NCBI RefSeq assembly: GCF_046224405.1
Contig: NZ_JBJXRK010000015.1
Coordinates: forward strand, 1-51,739
Length of the DNA: 51,739 nucleotides
Origin: Gudongella sp046224405
GTDB taxonomy: Bacteria > Bacillota > Clostridia > Tissierellales > Tissierellaceae
Direction: 5' to 3'
Shown here: positions 1 through 10,100 of the stretch, piece after piece
How positions within the stretch are numbered: position 1 is the stretch's first letter
Layout of the letters: each line of letters starts with the position of its first letter
Notes under the pieces: generated by a model
Seen by the model: only the letters and a program-made list of their open reading frames with translations
Told to the model about the DNA's origin: nothing
The model's database searches: none
Position numbers and translations under genes: made by a program

Positions 1-285
1 AAATTTAAAAAGCTCTCAAAAGAAGAATATTTTAAGAGAAAGAAACTATTAGATAAGCAACTAGAAGAACTGTATATAAAAATTAAGGATATTAAAGATG
101 AAGATATAGAATTATTAAATTCACAAAATGCTATTCGAAAGGGGATGTTCATTCACGAAAAATATATTGGTATAAACAGGCTTACAGATGAAATAATAAA
201 TGATACAATAGAAGAGATAATTCTCGGCGACAATAATGAAATTGAGATTAAATTTAAAACATCTGCTCAAGTACCTGAAATTTAA
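1..285 (+). CDS. Serine recombinase, C-terminal fragment (cut by window edge)
   Basis: The open frame runs in from before base 1 and ends with TAA at 283-285, giving 94 visible residues. The visible part is a lysine/glutamate-rich helix followed by a segment containing LTDEIINDTIEEIIL and a short beta strand EIEIKFK. This is the usual C-terminal ending of large serine recombinases (phage and transposon integrases), where a coiled coil is followed by a conserved Leu-Thr...Ile strand. The catalytic serine domain lies outside the window, so activity cannot be judged. The gene is followed by its own terminator and then, about 100 bases on, by a truncated hsdM. Integrase genes normally lie next to the attachment site, so this is probably the right end of an integrated element. 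Alternative: a resolvase or invertase of the same superfamily. Confidence 0.72.
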   Translation, partial: KFKKLSKEEYFKRKKLLDKQLEELYIKIKDIKDEDIELLNSQNAIRKGMFIHEKYIGINRLTDEIINDTIEEIILGDNNEIEIKFKTSAQVPEI

Positions 286-311
286 TTAAAACAATATACA
301 GTCATATATAG

Positions 312-352
312 GAGCAGATTTCTTAAGTAGAAGGTAAGAGATCTGCTCTTTT
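312..352 (+). terminator. Rho-independent terminator after the recombinase
   Basis: A hairpin has arms GAGCAGATTTCTTA and TAAGAGATCTGCTC (one G-U wobble) and is followed by TTTTGTT. It lies 27 bases after the recombinase stop and isolates it from the hsd genes. Confidence 0.8.
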
Positions 353-370
353 GTTATTAAATTATAATAA

Positions 371-1330
371 AACTTTTTTTGTGTCATCACCTTGACACCA
401 GCGGGATCAGGAGGAATGTTTGTACAAAGCGAGAAGTTTGTTGAAGATCACCAGGGTAAGGTAGAGAACCTATCCATATACGGACAGGAGCTTAACTCCA
501 CAACATGGAAGCTCTGCAAGATGAACCTTGCCATAAGAGGACTTGATGCTAACATAGGACCACACCATGAAGATACCTTCCACAATGACCTTCACAAGAC
601 ACTTAAGGCAGACTATATACTTGCTAATCCGCCCTTTAACATCAGCGACTGGGGAGGAAACAGACTAGTAGATGATGTGAGGTGGAAGTATGGAATACCA
701 CCATCGGGAAATGCAAACTACGCATGGCTGCAGCACATGGTCTATCATCTTGCTCCAAATGGAACAGCAGGAGTAGTCTTAGCCAATGGATCCTTAAGCT
801 CCAATACATCCAATGAGGGTGAAATAAGGAAGAACTTACTTGAATCAGACCTTGTAGATGCAATAGTGGCATTGCCAGATAAGCTATTCTATTCAACAGG
901 AATCCCGGTATCACTATGGATACTAAACAGAAATAAATCAACCAACCCAGGCTTCAGGTCAAGAGAGAATGAGGTTCTCTTTATTGATGCCAGAAAGCTT
1001 GGAGATATGATAGATAGACGCCACAGAGAGCTTAATGAAGAAGATATCCAACAGATCTCAGAAACTTACCACAGCTGGAGAAACAAGGATGGAGACTATG
1101 AAGACATCCAAGGCTTTTGTAAGTCAGCTACCCTTGATGAAATACGAGGTCATGAGTATGTCCTTACACCAGGAAGGTATGTAGGTATTGAGGAAGTTGA
1201 AGATGATGGAATACCCTTTGATGAAAAGATGGTCAATATGACGGCAGAGCTTGCAGAGCTATTTGCCAAATCCAGGCACCTTGAGGAGGAGATACGCAAG
1301 AATCTTGGGGGTATTGGATATGAGTTTTAG
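371..1330 (+). pseudogene. hsdM: Type I restriction-modification DNA methyltransferase subunit HsdM, 5'-truncated
   Basis: HsdM transfers a methyl group from SAM to adenine N6 as part of the HsdM2S complex. The homologous part starts near 395 with TPAGSGGMFVQSEKF, matching the family's SAM motif (DPAxGSGG) but without its aspartate and one residue short. The target-adenine motif NPPFN is intact about 80 residues later. Full-length HsdM is about 500 residues. Here roughly 310 remain, and the HsdM_N helical domain with the start of the Rossmann fold is missing. The frame is open only from 371 (TAA at 368-370), and the first usable start is a TTG at 392 with no clear ribosome site. The gene overlaps hsdS by 11 bases. 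The missing 5' half has been replaced by the serine-recombinase region, so as it stands no working methyltransferase is expected, unless the element can excise and restore the gene. Confidence 0.85.
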
Positions 1331-2603
1331 TGAGTGGAAAGAAGTAGAATTGGAAGAAGTAATAGAGCTAGTCATTGATTATAGAGGGAAAACTCCGAAA
1401 AAACTTGGTGGTGACTGGTCAAGGAAAGGATATAAAGCACTATCAGCAAAGAATATAAAAACTGGAGTAATTGTCCAAGAAGATACAATTAGATATTTAG
1501 ATACCAATTTGTACAAAAAGTGGATGAAGGAAGAGGTTAACAGAGGAGATATTTTAATGACATCAGAAGCTCCTTTTGGGGAATTATTACTTTGGGACAG
1601 TGATGAAAAAATTGTTCTTAGCCAGAGGTTGTTTTGCCTTAGAACTAATTATAAAGTTTATTCAAAGTACCTGTATTATTACATGACAACAAATAGGTTT
1701 CAAAAAGAACTGGATGCAAGGGCTACAGGAACGACAGTTAGAGGTTTAAGACAACCGCAATTATTGAAATGCAAAATTGAATATCCACCTCTTCAAGAAC
1801 AAAAAGCTATAGCCCATATTCTATCAACCCTGGATGAAAAGATCGAGATAAACAACAAGATCAACAAGACTCTGGAAGAAATGGCTCAGGCAATATTCAA
1901 GCATTGGTTTGTGGACTTTGAATTCCCCAATGAAGATGGAGAACCTTATAAGTCCTCTGGAGGTGAGATGGTCCATAGTGAGCTTGGACCTATCCCGAAG
2001 GGGTGGGAAGTAGGAAATATATCAGATTTGGGAGATATTGTTGGAGGAGGGACGCCTTCAAGGAAAAAGGAAGAATACTTTGTACCAAAAGGAATACCTT
2101 GGATAACACCAAAGGACTTATCGAATAATAAGAATAAGTATATATATGAAGGTGAAAATGACATATCTGAGCTTGGTCTAAAAAATAGCAGCGCTAAAAT
2201 TGTTCCTCAAGGAACAGTACTATTTAGCTCAAGAGCTCCTATAGGATATATTGCAATTGCGGCAGTAGATGTAACAACAAATCAAGGATTTAAATCAATT
2301 GTTCCAAAGGAAACATATGGAAGTGAGTATGTATATCAAGAATTAAAGAATAAGACCGCGTTAATTAGCAGCAGAGCTTCAGGTTCAACATTTAAGGAAA
2401 TATCAGGTTCTGGATTAAAATCAATCGAGACCGTAATACCAAGTGAACAACTTGTGAATAAGTTTAGTTCAGTAGTTGGTCCATTTTCAGATAGAATCAA
2501 AGCAAATGAGCAAGAAATAGATGTACTTACCAATTTCCGCGACACCTTACTACCAAAATTAATGTCAGGCGAAATAAGAGTACCCCTTGAAGAAGATGAA
2601 TAA
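1320..2603 (+). CDS. hsdS: Type I restriction-modification specificity subunit HsdS
   Basis: HsdS reads the bipartite DNA target for the HsdM/HsdR complex. The product is 427 aa. The first target-recognition domain covers about residues 1-155. The central conserved spacer starts at PPLQEQKAIAHILSTLDEKI (about 156-175) and runs through a long helix to HWFVDFEF. The second recognition domain begins after LGPIPKGWEV (about 225). The C-terminal conserved helix NFRDTLLPKLMSGEI lies near 400-417. Both half-domains are complete, so the gene looks intact. The ATG at 1320 lies inside the end of hsdM and is preceded by GGGGG about 10 bases upstream. An upstream in-frame start would only add residues that are hsdM read in another frame. 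Confidence 0.93.
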   Translation: MSFSEWKEVELEEVIELVIDYRGKTPKKLGGDWSRKGYKALSAKNIKTGVIVQEDTIRYLDTNLYKKWMKEEVNRGDILMTSEAPFGELLLWDSDEKIVLSQRLFCLRTNYKVYSKYLYYYMTTNRFQKELDARATGTTVRGLRQPQLLKCKIEYPPLQEQKAIAHILSTLDEKIEINNKINKTLEEMAQAIFKHWFVDFEFPNEDGEPYKSSGGEMVHSELGPIPKGWEVGNISDLGDIVGGGTPSRKKEEYFVPKGIPWITPKDLSNNKNKYIYEGENDISELGLKNSSAKIVPQGTVLFSSRAPIGYIAIAAVDVTTNQGFKSIVPKETYGSEYVYQELKNKTALISSRASGSTFKEISGSGLKSIETVIPSEQLVNKFSSVVGPFSDRIKANEQEIDVLTNFRDTLLPKLMSGEIRVPLEEDE

Positions 2604-2631
2604 GATCCTTTAATAAGGAGGCTGTTAAGAT

Positions 2632-5600
2632 ATGCATGCATTCAATGAAGATAGTCTTGAAGTATCTGTAATAGAACTGCTTTTATCCATGGGCTACGAC
2701 TATGCCTATGGTCCAGACATCTCTCCAGGAGGAAAAGACCCAGAGAGAAAGGACCATAAGGAAGTGATCTTAGCTGGTAGAGCAAAAGATGCACTACGAA
2801 GGATAAACAAGAAGCTTCCAGAAGAAGCATTGGAAGAAGCATATAGACAGGTAATAACCTTTAACAGCCCCATGCTTGAAGAAAACAACAGATACTTCCA
2901 TCAGCTTATGGTGGAAGGAATTGAAGTATCCTTTTCTGAAAAGGGACATATCAGGACAAAGAGAGCATATTTAATGGATTTTGACAATCCAGAAAACAAC
3001 GACTTTCTGGCAGTGAATCAGCTGACAGTAGTGGAAAATGAAACAAGAAGACCAGATGTGGTGGTATATGTAAACGGTATACCACTTGTTTTAATGGAAC
3101 TAAAATCAATAGTTGATGAAAACGTAGGAATAGAAAGCGCATACAACCAGATCCAGACATACAAGAAGGACATACCATCCCTCTTTAACTACAACGGCTT
3201 TTCAATACTGACAGATGGCACAAATGCAAAGGCAGGGACGATAACATCCACAATGGAGTGGTTCCAGTTCTGGAAATCCATAGATGGAATCGATATAACC
3301 CCAAAGTCAATGCCACAGTTTGAGACCCTAATCCAAGGAATGCTTAGAAAAGACAGACTCCTTGATATAGTCCAGAACTTTATCCTCTTTCAGGAATCAA
3401 AGGAATCAGATTTTGATATAGATGGCAAGAAGCTTGGAGATAAGAAATCCATAATAAAGATCCTATCAGGCTACCACCAATACTTTGCAGTTAAAAAGGC
3501 AGTGGAAAAGACGAAAGAGGCCATAAGCGAAGAGGGAGACAGAAAGATAGGCGTAGTATGGCATACCCAAGGATCAGGTAAAAGCCTATCCATGGTATTT
3601 TATGCAGCAAGCCTGATAAAGGAACTTAACAACCCTACACTGGTAGTAATAACAGACAGAAATGACCTGGATGATCAATTGTACTCAACCTTTAGTAAAT
3701 CAAAGGATATATTAAGGCAGACTCCCCTGCAGGCAGATGTAAGGAAACTTACTGATGCCCAGAAAAAAGCAAAGGCGAACAACAACTCGGCGGACATAAA
3801 CGGCCTCTACGACCTTCTAAACGAAAGGGAATCAGGAGGAATAATATTTACCACAATCCAGAAGTTCAGTCCAGACGAAGGGGATATGCCAGCCCTTACA
3901 GACAGAAGAAATGTAATAGTAATAGCAGATGAAGCCCATAGGAGCCAGTACGGCTTAAAGGCAAAGACAGATATAAAGACAGGAGAAGTTTCATATGGTT
4001 ATGCCAAATACATCAGGGATGCCCTACCAAATGCATCCTTTATTGGCTTTACAGGAACACCAATTGACCTTGAAGACAAGTCCACCACAGCAGTGTTTGG
4101 ACATACTATAGATACATACGATATGACCCAGGCAGTAGAAGACGAGGCAACAGTAAGGATCTACTACGAAAACAGGATCATAAAGCTGGATACAGTAGAT
4201 GAAGAAATCCAGAAGATAGATGTAGAATTTGAAGAAGTAACAGAAGGCCAGGAAGATTCCATAAGGGATAAGACCAGGTCCAAATGGTCGCGCCTTGAAG
4301 CAGTTGTTGGATCTCCCAACAGGATAAAAAAGCTTGCAGAAGACATAGTCCACCACTACGAAGAGAAATCAAAGGCAATAGAAGGAAAGGCAATGATAGT
4401 CTGCATGAGCAGAAGGATCTGTGCAGAGCTCTATGAAGAGATCACATCCCTAAGACCAGACTGGCACAATGATGATCTGGACAAGGGAAAGATCAAGGTA
4501 GTTATGACAGGAAGCGCAGCAGATCCAGAGAAGATCCAGCAGCATGTTGGAGGCAAGCAGAGAAGAGACCTTCTTGCAAAGAGGATGAAGGACAACAACG
4601 ACGAACTTAAGCTTGTAATAGTAAGGGACATGTGGCTAACAGGCTTTGATGTTCCATCCATGCATACCATGTATGTGGACAAGCCCATGAGAGGACATAA
4701 CCTTATGCAGGCCATAGCAAGGGTTAACAGAGTCTTTAAGGAAAAATCAGGAGGAGTGGTAGTAGACTACATCGGAATCCTTGAAAGCCTTAAGGAAGCC
4801 CTTAACCAATACACCACCAAGGATAGGGGAAACACAGGTATAGATACAAGTGTGGCAGTTGGGATCATGCTTGAAAAACTGGAGATCCTAAACAACATGA
4901 TGCATGGATACGACTACTCAGACTTTATGGGAGATTCCCAGCTCCAGCGGGCAAGGGCCATAACAGGTGGAATGGACCATATCCTTGGAAAATCAGAGGA
5001 AGACCAGAAAGAGTTTAAGAACATCACCTTGGAACTTGCCAAAGCCCATGCCCTTTGTGCAGCAACAGAGGAAGGTGCCAAGAAGAACCTTGAAGTAAGC
5101 TACTTTAAGGCAGTTAAGGCAAGTCTTGTAAAATTGGAGAAAAGAGGATCAGGTGTCTTATCCACTGCAGAGATAGAAGCAAGGATAAACCAGATGCTCC
5201 AAAGAAGCATACTTTCAGAGGAAGTAATAGATGTGTTCCAGGCATTGAATATGGAAAGACCGGATATATCAATCCTTTCTGAGGACTTCCTTAATGAAAT
5301 CAGAAATATGGAACAGAAGAACCTTGCAGTAGAGATGCTAAGAAAGCTCCTTGAAGGAAAGATAAAGATAATTGAGAGGACAAACCTTGTTAAGTCGGAG
5401 AAGTTCTCAGAGAAGCTTACAAAGGCTCTAAACAAGTACAGGAACCAAGCCCTGACAAACACAGAGGTCCTTGAAGAACTGATACGAATGGCCCATGAGA
5501 TAAAGATGTCCCAGGATGAAGAAAACAAACTTGGACTATCAGCAGATGAGGTGGCCTTCTACTACGCCCTTACATCAGATGAGATAGTAAAGGAACTGAT

Positions 5601-5871
5601 GGAAGATGAGATCCTTAAAAAGATTGCCCATGAGTTGACAGAAGCCATAAGGAGAAACACAACCATAGATTGGAACATCCGTAAGAGTGCAAGGGCAAAT
5701 ATGAGAAGGATTATAAAGAGACTGCTTAAGAAGTATGGATACCCACCTGAGCAGGCAGTCAACGCCATGAGGATAGTAATGAGACAGGCAGAGAAGATGG
5801 CAGGCAATGTCTACGAGGAAGTGGCATATAGTCATGAGCTGGTAGCAGAGGAAGAGGGAGTGGAGTATTGA
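2632..5871 (+). CDS. hsdR: Type I restriction endonuclease, motor and nuclease subunit HsdR
   Basis: HsdR is the ATP-driven translocase and nuclease of type I restriction. The product is 1079 aa, a normal length for the family. The nuclease core near residues 139-158 shows the PD-(D/E)xK pattern: RPDVVVY, then LVLMELKS. The helicase motor has Walker A THTQGSGKS-like sequence (WHTQGSGKSLSM, about 310-321), DEAH-type ADEAHRS (about 431), FTGTP (about 471) and a motif VI region containing QAIARVNR. The C-terminal helical region is present. The start at 2632 has a strong ribosome site (AAGGAGG, 10 bases upstream). The gene lies 28 bases after hsdS in the same operon. With hsdM broken, an active HsdR would be risky unless its assembly requires HsdM. 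This is established for the family: HsdR cleaves only as part of the M2S complex. Confidence 0.95.
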   Translation: MHAFNEDSLEVSVIELLLSMGYDYAYGPDISPGGKDPERKDHKEVILAGRAKDALRRINKKLPEEALEEAYRQVITFNSPMLEENNRYFHQLMVEGIEVSFSEKGHIRTKRAYLMDFDNPENNDFLAVNQLTVVENETRRPDVVVYVNGIPLVLMELKSIVDENVGIESAYNQIQTYKKDIPSLFNYNGFSILTDGTNAKAGTITSTMEWFQFWKSIDGIDITPKSMPQFETLIQGMLRKDRLLDIVQNFILFQESKESDFDIDGKKLGDKKSIIKILSGYHQYFAVKKAVEKTKEAISEEGDRKIGVVWHTQGSGKSLSMVFYAASLIKELNNPTLVVITDRNDLDDQLYSTFSKSKDILRQTPLQADVRKLTDAQKKAKANNNSADINGLYDLLNERESGGIIFTTIQKFSPDEGDMPALTDRRNVIVIADEAHRSQYGLKAKTDIKTGEVSYGYAKYIRDALPNASFIGFTGTPIDLEDKSTTAVFGHTIDTYDMTQAVEDEATVRIYYENRIIKLDTVDEEIQKIDVEFEEVTEGQEDSIRDKTRSKWSRLEAVVGSPNRIKKLAEDIVHHYEEKSKAIEGKAMIVCMSRRICAELYEEITSLRPDWHNDDLDKGKIKVVMTGSAADPEKIQQHVGGKQRRDLLAKRMKDNNDELKLVIVRDMWLTGFDVPSMHTMYVDKPMRGHNLMQAIARVNRVFKEKSGGVVVDYIGILESLKEALNQYTTKDRGNTGIDTSVAVGIMLEKLEILNNMMHGYDYSDFMGDSQLQRARAITGGMDHILGKSEEDQKEFKNITLELAKAHALCAATEEGAKKNLEVSYFKAVKASLVKLEKRGSGVLSTAEIEARINQMLQRSILSEEVIDVFQALNMERPDISILSEDFLNEIRNMEQKNLAVEMLRKLLEGKIKIIERTNLVKSEKFSEKLTKALNKYRNQALTNTEVLEELIRMAHEIKMSQDEENKLGLSADEVAFYYALTSDEIVKELMEDEILKKIAHELTEAIRRNTTIDWNIRKSARANMRRIIKRLLKKYGYPPEQAVNAMRIVMRQAEKMAGNVYEEVAYSHELVAEEEGVEY

Positions 5872-6039
5872 GGAGGGTTGAATTGACTTAATAGTAGAAA
5901 TGGATGATTACTAACAAATCAAATACAAAAATATATTTATCTACTTATTTAATACTATAAATGTCTGAGCTCATAAAAGAACAACGTTATAGTCTAGAAA
6001 TCGTCATGTAAACGCATTTGGAATAAGGAGGAGAAGTTG

Positions 6040-7092
6040 ATGACTGATGTAACTTATAGCAATTCCACAACCATAATGGATATATTAATTAAGTTTGATA
6101 ATGGAACCTATAATCCTGAGAGATATATAAAATACATAAACGATTTATATGAAACCAGGACACAGATTTTCATAAGTGAAGATTCAGTTAGTGACCATTT
6201 TATGCTGTGGGGATCACAAGTTGTCATTGATAAGGATAAAGAAATTAATAGATTATTGACAGATTATATATTTGTTACAGTAGTGGATTTTTTCCATGGT
6301 AAAGACATATACAAAGTTGGGGAGATTACGGAGGAAAGTTTAGTAGAGTTGATGTTTGCAACTAATGTTGGAATGAAGAAATTCTTACCGCTCTTATATA
6401 TACTTTTCACAGGAGAGAATCCTCTAGATTTTGAAAATAGAAGCAAAGAAGAACAGGATGAGATCAGTAGAAAAATTGTAGCTTTTGAAATTATGGAAAT
6501 AGAAACAAACGACGAGGAAAGCATCGAAAATGAGCTAGAAACTATGAATTATGATTTAGACCATGAAGAAACAGAATCTGATGAGATTAAAAAAGATCAC
6601 GATGAAGAAGTCTTGGTAGATAAAAATAGTAATTTAGCTGAAGGTATAACAGAAGAACATGAGCTAGTTCTTCCCCCAAACAGTGATGAGGCGCTAAAAT
6701 CATATGGAGAGTTCAGAGATATTATTGATAAAATGTCATCCTACATACTGGATTCATACAGTCAGTCAATATCTGAAGTTGAGAAATTGAAGAGTTTGAA
6801 TTCTGACTTAAGTGAAGAGATTTCTGAAAGTCATGAAGAATATAGGATAAAAACAGAAGAATATTTATCTGAGATAGATACTTTAAGAGATATCATACAT
6901 GAAAAAGACCTGTTAATAACGGACCTAAGAGAAAAGATAAAATCGATTACAGTTGAATTGGAGGAGCACAAGAGGGATTATGATCTTGAAGTAAAATCTC
7001 AAAAGGATGAAATAGACAACCTAAAACGGACTATAGAGGACTTTTCATCCATAAAAGGAATGGTTGATAATATATTGAAACGTTTTAAATGA
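6040..7092 (+). CDS. Acidic coiled-coil protein of unknown function, first gene of a helicase defence unit
   Basis: I do not recognise a family. The product is 350 aa. Residues 1-150 look globular (IFISEDSVSDHFMLWG, then several hydrophobic helices ending KKFLPLLYILFTG). Residues 155-210 are strongly acidic and probably disordered (ETESDEIKKDHDEE). Residues 235-345 form a long predicted coiled coil with heptad leucines and isoleucines. The start is the ATG at 6040, with AAGGAGGAG ending 6 bases upstream; the TTG at 6037 is less likely. The gene is 62 bases before the 1150-aa protein and on the same strand, so it is probably co-transcribed with it and with the 1599-aa helicase. The role is inferred only from that context: a scaffold or adaptor subunit is plausible. 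Confidence 0.8.
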   Translation: MTDVTYSNSTTIMDILIKFDNGTYNPERYIKYINDLYETRTQIFISEDSVSDHFMLWGSQVVIDKDKEINRLLTDYIFVTVVDFFHGKDIYKVGEITEESLVELMFATNVGMKKFLPLLYILFTGENPLDFENRSKEEQDEISRKIVAFEIMEIETNDEESIENELETMNYDLDHEETESDEIKKDHDEEVLVDKNSNLAEGITEEHELVLPPNSDEALKSYGEFRDIIDKMSSYILDSYSQSISEVEKLKSLNSDLSEEISESHEEYRIKTEEYLSEIDTLRDIIHEKDLLITDLREKIKSITVELEEHKRDYDLEVKSQKDEIDNLKRTIEDFSSIKGMVDNILKRFK

Positions 7093-7104
7093 AACGTTTT
7101 AAAG
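7077..7104 (+). repeat. 14-bp tandem duplication across a stop codon
   Basis: Two consecutive copies, GAAACGTTTTAAAT and GAAACGTTTTAAAG, differ in the last base. The stop codon of the coiled-coil gene sits at the junction. The unit contains the palindrome AAACGTTT. It may be a slippage duplication or a small regulatory site. Confidence 0.6.
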
Positions 7105-7154
7105 CATAGTCAATTATAATAAACTCTTAAAATAATCTAACGGGATGTGAGAGT

Positions 7155-10100
7155 ATGGCTCTTGATTTTGAGTTAATGGAAAAACTTAAGAAATATGAGG
7201 ATAGGTATATTCAAGAAATTGAAGATAATGATATCACCATATTACGTGACATTACTTTTAATGAAGAAGACTACAATAAATTGAGATCACTGTTAAGAAG
7301 CTTTATTAAGACGAGAAGGATGAAAGTTCTTAAGGAGAAATTCCCCCTAACTTTGTCAATTTTTATCGTATGGTCTGTAATTAAGCATTACAGTGATGGT
7401 GAGATGTGGAAGCCTTTTTTTAAAGAGTTAAACATTAAATACAATCCAGCTAAGTCTAGAATTTTCGGGGATATCTTTCTGGATGCAATTGAAAAATACC
7501 AACTGCTAAGTGTAAGGGATCATGGAGGGAAAAAGTACCTCAGTCCCATACTTATGCATGGATATATTAGTAATACATATTCAGTAAAATTGTTTGATAG
7601 GCTTAATAGGATATATGAAATAATTCTTGATAGAGAAGTTGATCTGGGAAAAATTGATGAATTGTGGGATACAATGTTTCCAGACGAAACCAATTTATCC
7701 ACCAGCAAGCAGATTGAATCAACATTGAACCTTGAAATTGAAGATATCAAGAGACAGCTAAAGGAGCTAAATTCTAAAGGATATAATTTGGATTTCACAA
7801 GATCTGATATGGAGTTGCTTCAGGCAGAAGTGGACGATATTAAAGAGAATATTAGGCAATTGGAAATAGACAGCAGAAACACCAAGAATGAATTAGAAGA
7901 CCTATATAGTATATATGCTCTTACTGATGACATTCTACTTAGATCAGATAAAATGGGGACTTACATCACTGATCCTACTGCAATTGATACTAACAAATAC
8001 ATAAATGAATCCTTTGATTCTCTTTTCTCAACCTTAGAAGAATCAATTCCAGAAAAGGAAGCTGAGTTGCAGAAAATCAAAGATAAGATTCTTAAGTCTA
8101 ATAATCAACTTCAAATTAAGAATGGTAAACTTGTTGAAAACAAGACAAAAGTTACTATCCTTGGAGGAGGAACACTAGAAAATGGGTGGTATGCACTAGA
8201 CGACTATAAAAAACTGGTTGATTTATTAGACAAAAAGCAAGTTGAACTTAAAAAGATATCTAAGTCACTGGAGTTGGATAGTAACAATGGACAGACTAGT
8301 TTTTCCCAAATTTATACTGCATCTCTATTTCACTTGAGAGAATCTGCTCCTGTGATATTCAAAACCTTTATCATAGAAAATTTGGAGATGATGGATAGGT
8401 ACTTTAGGTATAAGACTATAGACATGGAAAATAAACTAGCTGAACAGTTTCTGAAATGGTATAAATCACCAAGTATAAAAAATGAGAACCAAAATGGAGG
8501 GGCAAATAGATTAGCAGCAGTTACAGAAAAACGAGATAATAAGGCAAATAAGAAATCCTCCAAAATAAGGACTCATAAAATAAAGCGTATGGACAAATTA
8601 AGTGAACCCTATCTACAATTGGAGCCTGACAAGAGGTCCATATCAATTTTAGTCCCAGAACAGACTTTTAACATTGGCTACAAGATTGATATTGAACCGT
8701 TAATTGACATCAAGTACCTGGATGGAACCAAAGATCGAATTACATTACAAGATCACTACAGAGGCGAAGACACCATAATTTATGAACAGAGAGTTAATGT
8801 AATAAAAGCTATTGATAATCTCGAATTTAGCTGGATAAACATTAGAAATCATTTTGAATACCAATTTGATAGTGTTTTAATCTTTGATCAAGATGGCAAC
8901 AAGAAAGAAAATGGTCTTTTAGAAAATGGCCTTTATTACATATTAATAAGTGACTGTTGGGATATAACTAATGGTGAAATAATTAATAAGTATAACGCTA
9001 GCATTGAGGGCTACAGGATTATTGAAGCTGCGCTAAACGAAACTTCCCTTGAGTTTCAAAACAGGATAACAAAGGAGGATTTTGTTGTACGTGGAAGTAA
9101 ATACAACAACATAGCTGTCTTGGATTTGAACATAGTTGAAGGAGTTAGTTTAGATGGTTTGGAAGTTATTAATGGGAAATTACCTACACTGGCATATAAT
9201 TATATTATTGTTGATCATGACAATTTAAAACTGAAAGTAAAAGTGGATGGCACAACAATACTGAGCAAGTCACTAGCAACTTGTTGCGAACAGGATGAAA
9301 TGCGTGAGAATGTATTTCTTGTAGATTTAAATAGTCTTATTAGAAGCAAATATTATTACCCCGTAAATGTTGATATATCAATAATCGATAAAAGAAACAC
9401 CAAGGTGTTGCACCTTCAATATAGTTGGCTAACAAATACTACCCTAAAATACAGTGGCAACAACGTAGTGATTAAGTATCCAGAAGGAGCAAGGATTAAG
9501 CATCCAAATGTGAGCATAAGCAATTACAAAGCATACATACCCATGGAGAACTGTCCTTATGAGGAGATTGAAGTTTACTATGACAGATACGGTATCAAGG
9601 TATTTAGGGTAGAGGTGCCTCACTTAAGCTTAAGAATCGTCGACACGGAGGGTAATAATATCGAGTTGGGAATGGAATTCCTAAAAGAAGAACTCAATAG
9701 TTTGAAAAAATACCAATTGATTGTTGAGTCAACAAGTAAAATAACGAGATACATAAAGATATCTAATAGTGATGAGACTCTTGATATATCCATACCATTG
9801 AAAAAAGGTTCAATCAGAATTGATATGGATACGATTATTGATTTTCTGTGCACTGATGATCAAGACATTCTTAGTGTAAGATGGGTTGGACTAAACAGTC
9901 ATGGCAATAGCATTGATATTCTCAAGGTCTTCAAAGAATGGATAATTCAAGACATTGAAATCTACCAGGAAGAGGTGGAAGAAGAGTATATACTGGAGGT
10001 AAACTACAAAGAAAACTATCGATATTCTGGAAGCAAGTACATCAAATTCCTTAATGAAGGTAATATAGTCTTTGTGAAAGAGATTAAGGAAGATAATCCA

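Noticed and set aside
1251..1319. Upstream extension of HsdS by 23 residues
   Set aside because: These bases encode the end of HsdM in another frame; ATG 1320 has a fitting ribosome site and gives the usual HsdS N-terminus.
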